NCBI GenBank assembly: GCA_913063265.1
Contig: CAJXZG010000005.1
Span: 45,314 to 109,313, forward strand
Reading direction: 5' to 3'
Length of the DNA stretch: 64,000 bases
DNA from: an uncultured Prolixibacteraceae bacterium
GTDB taxonomy: Bacteria; Bacteroidota; Bacteroidia; Bacteroidales; Prolixibacteraceae
The notes under the pieces are model-generated. The model made no database searches. It worked only from the letters and a program-made list of their open reading frames with translations, and was not told the DNA's origin. The translations under genes and the position numbers were made by a program. The stretch's first letter is position 1. Each line of letters starts with the position of its first letter. Of the stretch, positions 27,191 through 34,197 are shown in pieces.

Positions 27191-29998
27191 TTATTCCGGA
27201 TTTCTATGGAAGATTAAAATCAAATCCATTGGATATTTCCCTGATTCTTTTCCATAAATCGACAGACCACCCCGATTTGTAAAATCTTCATCGACGTACA
27301 TTCTCACAATTACTTTTTTACTTTCATATGCTGCTTCTTTGGCTTTTTCATTTAGCAATACTTTAATCAGGTATCCATACGAACCGGCTTCATCCAATAG
27401 CCATTCTTTACTTCGATCTTCACTGCCCCATTCCCAACCGGGTTCCTGGTTCATCCATGAAAGGATTCCGTTATGATCGGCCGGATCATCAACCAATTCA
27501 ATCTGACCAAGCAACTGATTGTTGGCCGCAATTTTTACCAAAGAACTATGAACGATTTCATCAGTCTGTGGATAGCTGTTTTTCCCATACCCGGGAATTT
27601 GCCCTTTTTGAGAAACAATGGTCATTCCAATTCTTTCAGCATCTCCCTCTTCAAGATATTTTTCCTGGGGATAACGTGAAGCGATTTCAGCTCTGAATTC
27701 AATATCTTTTATATTTTCAGCATTTAGCTCTTTGGGCAGATTAAAAACGTATTCAAAATAACCGGACCCCATTCCCCAAACCTTTTTACCATTTTGTGCT
27801 GAACGATGTTTAATACTCCAGTCAGCACCGGTATATTCTGCCGGTGACTGTGTAAGAATCATTTGCTCCGGTTTTTCTCCTCCTGTGATTTTAAACGGAA
27901 CAAAATTACGATGAAGTACATTGCCCTTTCCGTCTTCGAGAATTGTACCAAAGATCATGAGCATATTATTCTCGGGAGCTGTGAATTTAATCGGATATAA
28001 CTGCCTGATAACAAATGGTTCACCATCAATTTCAATTTCGCCTTTTGAAAAATCAACCTTATCCCCTAATTCATTCCAGCCAAAAATCAAATATTTCATT
28101 TTTAACTCATCGGGAATGTTTTCTGAAGCGATACTTAAACCCACCGGAATTTGAATCTCCGAACCTGCCGGATACTCCTGGTAAAAGTCCTCTCCTGCAA
28201 CAACATAAAAATCAGAATGAAAATCATTAATCGTCATTCCTTCCATTATATCATTCAGTCCAAATTTTTTTAATGAACGGTCAAAACGGTAATAACCATT
28301 CCATTCATTAATTACATCATGAAATTCTGTAAAAAGAAAGCCTGCAATTTTCGGGCGTTTTCTGAATTCATTCATCATGATGTGATATTCCCAGGTAATA
28401 TCAATATCTCCGGTACTCCCTGAATATCCCCAAACTGCTCCACACTCCGAGTTAAACATGGGTTCGCTTCCCTGTTTGTTTCCCCCAATATAATTCCATT
28501 CAGAACCGGGATAAGTATTTTCAACCGCCATGTCTAAAAAACCTGACCAATGTCGGGCAGGTGCATACAAATGCCATGTATTGATATCGGTAATTACATG
28601 ATCCCAGTTGCAGGGTGAGTTATCTTCCACCAAACGAGTTGGATCGTATTGTTTGGTTTTATGATACCACTTTCTTACCCAATCCTGAGTCTCAGGCAAG
28701 TATGTTCTTCCTCCGTTTATCGTATCATTTGAAAATAATCCCCAGGTTTCGTTAAATAATACCCACGAAAAAATCGAGGGGTGATTAAAATCTCTTTCTA
28801 CCTGTTTTTGGGCTATATACTCCCAATTTGCTTTTGCTACAGAATCGGGTTCGCCCCAGTAATTTGGAATATCTTCCTGAATTAGCAATCCGAGTTTATC
28901 TGCCCAGTATAATTTTCTTGGAATCTCCGCTTTTATATGAATTCGCAAACCGTTTAAGCCAATATCTTTTGCTCTCTGAATTTCCTCCTTCATAAACTTA
29001 TCTGACGGAAATGTGTAAAAACCTTCGGGATGATAACTTTGATCAAGTGCAAGCTTTAAGTAAACCGGCTTATTATTTAATGCCACATATTGAAAATCCT
29101 GTCCCGGAATTTTAACGGCGGATATTTTACGCATGCCAAAATAACTTGAAATCTTATCACTTTTGTCTTCAAACTGTAAAGATGCCGTGACGTTGTAAAG
29201 AAATGGATTTTCCAGTTCCCATAATTTCATTTCAAAAACAGGAATTGTGATACTTGCACTCATATTCCCCTTAGATATTTTTTCTTCATGAAATATCGGA
29301 TTATTCTTTCCCATTATACTAAAAACCGCATCTGTTGGCATTTTCCCGGAAAAATCTACTTCGGCTTTTACGGTTTGATTATCAATATCCGGAATAAATC
29401 TTATGGTTTTAATAAAATGTTTTGGACGAGCTTCAAGGTATACAGTTTGCCATATTCCTTTGGCATTTCCGTAATACTGTTTCCCGGATGGCCGGTTTTG
29501 TAATTCCTCATCCTCAACACGTACTACAACCTGGTTTTCTCCCTTGATAAAAAAATCGGAGATATTAAAATCAAAGGGAACATAACCGCCCGAATGCTGC
29601 CCGACCAAATTTCCGTTAATCCACAAAGTAGTATTAAAATCGCTGGCACAAAATACCACCCAAAGGTCATTCCCCTGCCATTCTTTTAAGTTTTCGAGAT
29701 TAAATGTTCTGCTGTACCAGCCAATATCAACTCCCGGCATTTCGATACCACTCATTGGACTTGCCCATGAGAACGGTACCAGAATTTTATTTTCAAATTT
29801 CTCCGGATTTAACTGCCATTTTTCAGTTAACCCAATGTTTGCAGAATCAGGTTTAAACTGCCAGGTACCATTTAGGTTTTGCCATGTTTCACGCTGAAAA
29901 TCGGGCCGAGGGTGCTCGGGAAGGGGAACAGTATTTTTTTCTTTTAAACAAGAAGAAAACAATACAATTAAAATAAGAAAAAGGTTTCTGAGTTTCAT
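27191..29998 (-). CDS. GH2-family glycoside hydrolase lipoprotein
   Basis: A 935-residue lipoprotein (lipobox at Cys17, FSSC). A sugar-binding jelly roll at about 30-190 (RETWQNLNGTWQF, WINGNLVGQHSGGYVPFDF) and an Ig-like domain at about 195-290 precede the TIM barrel. The barrel carries FSWVLFNETWG with the probable acid/base Glu417, and FNSECGAVWG with the probable nucleophile Glu518. Additional C-terminal beta domains follow. The family covers beta-galactosidase, glucuronidase and mannosidase activities; the specificity cannot be read here. It is monocistronic, with no SusC/D nearby. Confidence 0.9.
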   Translation of the reverse strand: MKLRNLFLILIVLFSSCLKEKNTVPLPEHPRPDFQRETWQNLNGTWQFKPDSANIGLTEKWQLNPEKFENKILVPFSWASPMSGIEMPGVDIGWYSRTFNLENLKEWQGNDLWVVFCASDFNTTLWINGNLVGQHSGGYVPFDFNISDFFIKGENQVVVRVEDEELQNRPSGKQYYGNAKGIWQTVYLEARPKHFIKTIRFIPDIDNQTVKAEVDFSGKMPTDAVFSIMGKNNPIFHEEKISKGNMSASITIPVFEMKLWELENPFLYNVTASLQFEDKSDKISSYFGMRKISAVKIPGQDFQYVALNNKPVYLKLALDQSYHPEGFYTFPSDKFMKEEIQRAKDIGLNGLRIHIKAEIPRKLYWADKLGLLIQEDIPNYWGEPDSVAKANWEYIAQKQVERDFNHPSIFSWVLFNETWGLFSNDTINGGRTYLPETQDWVRKWYHKTKQYDPTRLVEDNSPCNWDHVITDINTWHLYAPARHWSGFLDMAVENTYPGSEWNYIGGNKQGSEPMFNSECGAVWGYSGSTGDIDITWEYHIMMNEFRKRPKIAGFLFTEFHDVINEWNGYYRFDRSLKKFGLNDIMEGMTINDFHSDFYVVAGEDFYQEYPAGSEIQIPVGLSIASENIPDELKMKYLIFGWNELGDKVDFSKGEIEIDGEPFVIRQLYPIKFTAPENNMLMIFGTILEDGKGNVLHRNFVPFKITGGEKPEQMILTQSPAEYTGADWSIKHRSAQNGKKVWGMGSGYFEYVFNLPKELNAENIKDIEFRAEIASRYPQEKYLEEGDAERIGMTIVSQKGQIPGYGKNSYPQTDEIVHSSLVKIAANNQLLGQIELVDDPADHNGILSWMNQEPGWEWGSEDRSKEWLLDEAGSYGYLIKVLLNEKAKEAAYESKKVIVRMYVDEDFTNRGGLSIYGKESGKYPMDLILIFHRNPE

Positions 29999-30053
29999 TT
30001 TGGTTTAATTATTAACATTTTGGCTAATGTAAAAGTAAAGAAATGTGCTCAAA

Positions 30054-30655
30054 CAAAAAATGCCCATCATTATGAAATACCAGTGGAGCAGAAAATTTCT
30101 TACCTTAATTCCTTTAGTTTTTCCTGCCGAGGCCTTCATTCGCGAGGACTCGGGACGAAGCAAAAAGCTCAAGGCTGCTTTTTATCTGCACCTTCCATCT
30201 TCACCCAAACTAAGTTCACGCGGATGATCTCCTCATCACTTCGGAGCTTCCCGTGTTCACTAAGTCCAGGTTTCGATTCCAGGCTTGATAAAAAAAGGCC
30301 ATAAGGAAAGATTGCTTAATTCGAGAAAGCAGCTAGTGGTCGGTTCACAGTCCGCCTTCAGGAAAAAGCGTGAAGAAATTTTGGGAATGTAGCGTTAAGA
30401 AAGAAAATTTGTTTGACGCTGACCGAGGGGACGAGTGTCAGGGGAGTTTATTTTCTTTTAGTGGGATTCACCAAATTTTAGCATTTTTCATGTCAGCGGC
30501 GGCATTTTTTGCCTACTTTTTTTTGCTGCAGAAAAAAAGTAGGTCGCAGCGTAGCGAGAAAAACTTTAACCAACCTACAATCAAAAAAACAAATAATTAT
30601 AAATAGAATTCTACGGTCCAATAGATTTTTAAGCAGAGCCCAAAAAATGCCCATC
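30054..30655. mobile_element. Possible inserted non-coding element flanked by a 15-bp direct repeat
   Basis: The identical 15-mer CAAAAAATGCCCATC occurs at 30054-30068 and 30641-30655 and brackets about 570 bp of distinctive non-coding DNA. Inside are a CCTACTTTTTTT...AAAAAAAGTAGG hairpin (30512-30543) and several smaller stems. No transposase is present and I see no terminal inverted repeats. It could be a non-autonomous mobile element, a decayed gene, or a large structured RNA. The assignment as mobile is tentative. Confidence 0.35.
30512..30543. repeat. Hairpin CCTACTTTTTTT / AAAAAAAGTAGG
   Basis: A 12-bp near-perfect stem (30512-30523 with 30532-30543) has an 8-base loop, inside the unexplained segment. 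The motif GCCTACTTTTTT...AAAAAAGTAGG is, to my recollection, recurrent in intergenic DNA of Bacteroidota. Confidence 0.7.
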
Positions 30656-30736
30656 GAAACGCGAAGGACATTAAACCTGAAAACCACCCCTGCTCTCAGA
30701 GGTGGATTCAATCTTAAGTAAGCTTACAAATCAAAC

Positions 30737-31090
30737 TTATTTTGATGCTTGAAGCTTTATTTTTAATTCGTTTTGTTTGGGCGAAACATTCAAAGTTTCT
30801 GTTTTCTTTTTATATGATATATAGTTGGTTACCAATTTATATTCTCCGGGTTTTACTTTATTGAATGAAAAATTTCCGTCGAAATCGGTGTAAGTAACCA
30901 AATCTGTTCCTTCTAATTTAACCTCAACACCAACAAGTGTTTCACCTGAATTTTCATCAGCGATCGAACCGGATACTACTATGGTTGCTTCGCTTTTTGT
31001 ATCAAGGCTTTTAGATTTTGCCTCAGTATCTTTTGCCTGAACTGCCAAAACAGATAGAACTAACATCAGTGCGATAAATACTCGTTTCAT
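30737..31090 (-). CDS. Small secreted CarboxypepD_reg-like protein, Pho-box gene
   Basis: A 117-residue protein. A signal peptide (MKRVFIALMLVLSVLAVQA) and a short Lys/Ser linker precede one carboxypeptidase-regulatory-like beta sandwich (VVSGSIADENSGETLVGVEVKLEGT, YTDFDGNFSFNKVKPGEYKLVTNYISYKKK). The same domain is the N-terminal extension of the TonB receptor encoded at 34198-36933, but here it stands alone. Its promoter carries three 11-bp-phased TGTAAY-type repeats, so it probably belongs to the phosphate-starvation regulon. Possible roles are a periplasmic partner or scaffold for the receptor, which is inference. Confidence 0.82.
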   Translation of the reverse strand: MKRVFIALMLVLSVLAVQAKDTEAKSKSLDTKSEATIVVSGSIADENSGETLVGVEVKLEGTDLVTYTDFDGNFSFNKVKPGEYKLVTNYISYKKKTETLNVSPKQNELKIKLQASK

Positions 31091-31123
31091 CTTTTTAGAT
31101 TTTATGATTTAAAACTTATACCA

Positions 31124-31169
31124 CAAAAATAGTTGGTGTAAATTACGGGGTAGTTACAGAATCATTACA
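31124..31169 (-). promoter_or_regulatory. Predicted Pho box plus -7 element
   Basis: On the minus strand TGTAAT (31169-31164), TGTAAC (31158-31153) and CGTAAT (31147-31142) repeat every 11 bp. Ten bases further is TATTTTTG (31131-31124), a full match to the Bacteroidota -7 consensus TAnnTTTG. The repeats occupy the -33 region, as PhoB sites do in other bacteria. Confidence 0.75.
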
Positions 31170-31248
31170 GTTTTATTAAACGTGAATTCTAAAACGTTTA
31201 CCTTTTCTTTCCTTAAGTATTCAAAGAATTTCCGAATTAAAATCATTG

Positions 31249-31439
31249 TTGTCCGGTAAAATGTTCAAGATGAAAAAAGATTGATTCACTTCGTTTGCAA
31301 TGACGATATTATCAGTAGATTGTAGTTTGGGAGGGGGTTGGCGGCAAAGCCGCCAACCCCCTCCCAAAACAAAAACATTCCAAACACTCTTCATTACGAG
31401 CGTAGCGAAGTAATTTCCTGTTTTTTTACTGGACTACAA
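31249..31439. repeat. Compound inverted-repeat element (MITE-like)
   Basis: Weak outer arms (TTGTCCGGTAAAA at 31249 and TTTTTTACTGGACTACAA ending at 31439) and middle arms (CACTTCGTTTGCAATGACG and CATTACGAGCGTAGCGAAG) enclose a perfect 20-bp hairpin. The 'CATTACGAGCGTAGCGAAG' motif resembles very widespread bacterial intergenic repeats. There is no coding capacity, so it could be a non-autonomous element. Confidence 0.6.
31326..31368. repeat. Perfect 20-bp hairpin
   Basis: Arms at 31326-31345 and 31349-31368 are perfectly complementary with only three bases (AAA) between them. They are G/C-rich (GGGAGGGGGTTGGCGGC core) inside AT-rich DNA. Confidence 0.95.
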
Positions 31440-31465
31440 TGATTAAAAATAGGGATGTAAATCAG

Positions 31466-31924
31466 TTAATACTCCCTTTCATTAATTAAATTACCCTTTC
31501 CATCGTACTTTTTCCAGGTTCCTGTTTTCTCTCCCTGGCTGTACTCCAGTTCATACATTAATTTGCCATAATCGTTCCAGATTGTCCATTTACCATGTTT
31601 TTTTCCATTATTATATCTGGCAATCGAAGTTTTTATTCCATGCTCGTTATACATGGTCCATTTTCCATGCATGTTGTTTTTCCTGTAGGAACGAATTTCA
31701 TTTAACTGACCATTAGAAAAATAAATCAAAGTTTTCCCGTGTTTCTCTCCATCTTTGATTTTTATTTCGCTTTTTACCTGGTCATTTTCAAAATAGCTTG
31801 TGTAAGTTCCGGTATATTTTTCGCCGTCTTTGTAATATATACCTTCAATCTCTTCAATTTTTTGTGCTTTTGCTGCAGTGATTATCAAAGCCAAAAATGT
31901 GAATAAAACCAATAATTTTTTCAT
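31466..31924 (-). CDS. MORN/YwqK-like repeat protein, secreted
   Basis: A 152-residue protein from the ATG at 31924; an upstream in-frame ATG at 31957 would bury the signal peptide. The signal MKKLLVLFTFLALIITAAKAQ is followed by six MORN-variant repeats of about 22 residues (GEKHGKTLIYFSNGQLNEI, NNMHGKWTMYNEHGIKTSI, NGKKHGKWTIWNDYGKLMY, GEKTGTWKKYDGKGNLI). Such proteins are often annotated as YwqK-family antitoxins, but no toxin gene is adjacent. The function is unknown. The promoter region has no obvious Pho box. Confidence 0.82.
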   Translation of the reverse strand: MKKLLVLFTFLALIITAAKAQKIEEIEGIYYKDGEKYTGTYTSYFENDQVKSEIKIKDGEKHGKTLIYFSNGQLNEIRSYRKNNMHGKWTMYNEHGIKTSIARYNNGKKHGKWTIWNDYGKLMYELEYSQGEKTGTWKKYDGKGNLINEREY

Positions 31925-32082
31925 TCGTAAATAATTGTTTGCTTTCAGCAGTATCATTAAAACCGTTTGTATTCAAATGTATCGAATGGAAATAGCATGT
32001 CCTAACAGTAAGCAAATTAATCCCGATAATTTATTTAAATTCCAAACAATTTTTTTCTTTATTAATAAATAAGAGGAAAGCC

Positions 32083-32098
32083 CCGGATTTGTATCCGG
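32083..32098 (-). terminator. Weak hairpin downstream of beta-helix gene
   Basis: A 6-bp stem CCGGAT/ATCCGG (32083-32088 with 32093-32098) has a 4-base loop, about 90 bp after the stop of the minus-strand beta-helix gene. It is followed on that strand by a T-rich stretch. It is only a modest terminator. Confidence 0.35.
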
Positions 32099-32185
32099 AG
32101 CCCTTAAAACTGGATTTATTCCAGCTTTAATAAACACTGCAAAGTTGTTTAAAATTCCTCTTTTGTTTTAATTTGAACAGATATA

Positions 32186-34165
32186 TTATAAATCTGCATC
32201 TTTCCAGGTCCAGCCACTGATATCAATTGGTGAAGCATCAGCTCCTGAATTAAAAGTGTATTTGCTGGTTTCACCCGAAATTAAACTTACGTCTGCATCA
32301 GCACCTTGAACCTGAACATTGGAAAGTGCCCCTCCATCTTTCATATCAAGCTCAACAGCATAACCATCTATATGTAATCCTGTAATGGTTGCACCCGATT
32401 CTTTTTTAAATTGAAGTGCTGTTCCGTTAACAGTTGAAATACAGGTTACATTGGTAAACATTGGATTATTGTTTACTTTATCACCTTCAAATGCAGTTGA
32501 AAAACCTTCAATAGTATGTGAAATGTATGTATTTGAAATACCTCCGTTCCAGCCTTCAGTCCAGTCAACAGCATCATCCTCATTGTTTTCGAGATAAATA
32601 TTTGTAACTGAAGCTGCACCACCAAAGAACTCAATACCATCATCAGCACCGTTGATAACTGAAATGTTTGCCAATGTTGTTCCTGAACCCACAGCATAAA
32701 GTGAGATTCCGTTATACTGAGATTCAGAATTAATCTGAGCACCGGTTCCTCTAATTACAAGGTAAGTAACAGAACCTGAATTATCAGCATTATCAGTACC
32801 TCCATATTTGAATCCACCAACTTCTGCTTCAGCATTTTCACCGGCAGTAGTTATACCTTTTCCACAAATGGTTAAACCACCCCAATCGGCCGGTTTTCCT
32901 AAGTCGGAAGCCATAACCACCGGATTATCAGCGTTACCGTTAACAAAGATTTGTCCTCCCATTAAAACAGCAAGATATACATCAGTACCACCGGCATCAG
33001 CATGAATTTTTGTTCCGGCAGGGATAGTTAATTTACCACCATCCTGTACTATGTATGAACCTTTTAAACGATATGATTTTGATGGATCAAGCGTTAGTTC
33101 ACCTGATAATTCACCTTCAAGAACAACAATCTCCACCAATTCTGCACCTACCCAGGTCCAGCCTGAAGGATCTACAGTTGGAGGATTATTGTAACTGTTA
33201 CCCGGATCAGCAGTTTCTCCTTCGATGATTACATTTTCCAGAGGGCCATTGTCTTTCATATCGATACTTTTTGAATATCCTGATAAAGACAAGCCTGTAA
33301 TTGTTGCACCCGATTCTTTTTTGAATTGTAATGCCGTTCCACCCGTAGTTGAAACCGCCGTAAGATTAACTAATTTTGGATTGTTGTTTGCCTTGTCAGC
33401 CTCAACCACTGTTGAGAAATCGGCAATTGTGTGCTCAACATATGAGTTGGTAACTGTTCCATTCCACCCTTCAGTCCAGTCGATCGCATCGTCTTCGTTA
33501 TTTTGAAGAAACAAGTTGGTTACTGAAACTGAACCTCCAAAAAACTCGATACCATCATCAGCACCATTAATTACAGCAATATTTTCCAATGTAGTTCCAG
33601 AACCAACTGCATAAAGAGAAACACCGTTGTATTGTGATTCAGAATTGATTTGTGCACCTGTTCCTCTGATAACCAAATATTTTACAACTCCTGAATTATC
33701 AGTAGCGTTGCTACCCCCATATTTGAATCCTCCAACTTCTGCTTCTGCATTTTCACCGGCAGTGGTAAGGCCTTTTCCACAAATGGTTAAACCACCCCAG
33801 TCGCCTGGTTGTGCAGCAGTTGAAGACATAACAACAGGATTATTTTCAGTTCCGTTAATATTAATTTTACCTCCCATTAAAACAGCAAGATAAACATCAG
33901 TACCTCCTGCTTCAGCCTGAATATTTGTGCCGGCCGGGATAGTTAATTCAATTCCATCGGGAACAATAAATGCACCTTTAAGTACATATTGTTTTCCTGG
34001 CTCTAAAACATAATCCTCGGTAAGTTCACCTTCCATAATTCCATTTTCCAGGTTTTCAAGAACCGGTGGAAGAGGATCCGGTATCGGGTCATCATCATCA
34101 CAACCTGATAAAACTACAGTTGCCATTAAAGCAAGTCCTAAAATTTTTAAAAAAGCATTTTTCAT
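32186..34165 (-). CDS. Duplicated right-handed beta-helix lipoprotein, Pho-linked
   Basis: A 659-residue lipoprotein (ALMATVVLSGC, then DDDDPIPDPLPP linker). Two homologous halves follow, at about residues 45-341 and 350-657. Each has the order IPAGTxIxAxAGGTDVYLAVLMGG, DWGGLTICGKG, YLVIRGTGAQI, GADDGIEFFGG, NNEDDAxDWTEGWNG and ALQFKKESGATITGL, and each ends GWTW. The regular turns and DWGGL motif indicate a parallel beta-helix. It follows a TonB-receptor gene by 32 bp and shares its Pho-box promoter. By position it takes the place of a SusD-like protein. It probably sits on the cell surface and binds a phosphorus-containing ligand; the ligand is unknown. Confidence 0.82.
   Translation of the reverse strand: MKNAFLKILGLALMATVVLSGCDDDDPIPDPLPPVLENLENGIMEGELTEDYVLEPGKQYVLKGAFIVPDGIELTIPAGTNIQAEAGGTDVYLAVLMGGKININGTENNPVVMSSTAAQPGDWGGLTICGKGLTTAGENAEAEVGGFKYGGSNATDNSGVVKYLVIRGTGAQINSESQYNGVSLYAVGSGTTLENIAVINGADDGIEFFGGSVSVTNLFLQNNEDDAIDWTEGWNGTVTNSYVEHTIADFSTVVEADKANNNPKLVNLTAVSTTGGTALQFKKESGATITGLSLSGYSKSIDMKDNGPLENVIIEGETADPGNSYNNPPTVDPSGWTWVGAELVEIVVLEGELSGELTLDPSKSYRLKGSYIVQDGGKLTIPAGTKIHADAGGTDVYLAVLMGGQIFVNGNADNPVVMASDLGKPADWGGLTICGKGITTAGENAEAEVGGFKYGGTDNADNSGSVTYLVIRGTGAQINSESQYNGISLYAVGSGTTLANISVINGADDGIEFFGGAASVTNIYLENNEDDAVDWTEGWNGGISNTYISHTIEGFSTAFEGDKVNNNPMFTNVTCISTVNGTALQFKKESGATITGLHIDGYAVELDMKDGGALSNVQVQGADADVSLISGETSKYTFNSGADASPIDISGWTWKDADL
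32195..33118 (-). repeat. Second copy of beta-helix unit
   Basis: Residues about 350-657 of the lipoprotein. The offset to the first copy is about 305 residues, with long identical stretches in both protein and DNA, so this is an in-frame tandem duplication that is not very old. Confidence 0.85.
33143..34033 (-). repeat. First copy of beta-helix unit
   Basis: Residues about 45-341. The unit begins EGELTEDYVLEPGK (second copy EGELSGELTLDPSK) and ends GWTWVG (second copy GWTWKD). Confidence 0.85.
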
Positions 34166-34197
34166 TTTAGTAGATTTTAAATTTTGTTTCTTAATTA

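Larger units (their letters stand above)
29999..30736. other. Long intergenic region with atypical sequence, no credible gene
   Basis: The 738 bp between the GH2 start and the next gene contain only overlapping short ORFs with poor protein character on both strands. From about 30060 to 30660 the base composition is visibly less AT-rich than the flanks, and the text has many short stems. The structured part is described at 30054-30655. A promoter for GH2 must lie at the left end. Confidence 0.6.
31091..31465. other. Intergenic region with Pho box and palindromic element
   Basis: This 375-bp spacer holds the promoter of the small secreted protein (left end) and a compound palindromic element at 31249-31439. 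No gene is seen. Confidence 0.6.

Noticed and set aside
30262..30290. TTTCGATTCC resembling a tRNA T-loop
   Set aside because: The flanking bases do not form a T stem and no acceptor or anticodon arms are present.
30020..30720. Several short open frames on both strands
   Set aside because: They overlap each other, lack domain features, and follow the odd composition of the repeat-like segment. It is treated as non-coding.
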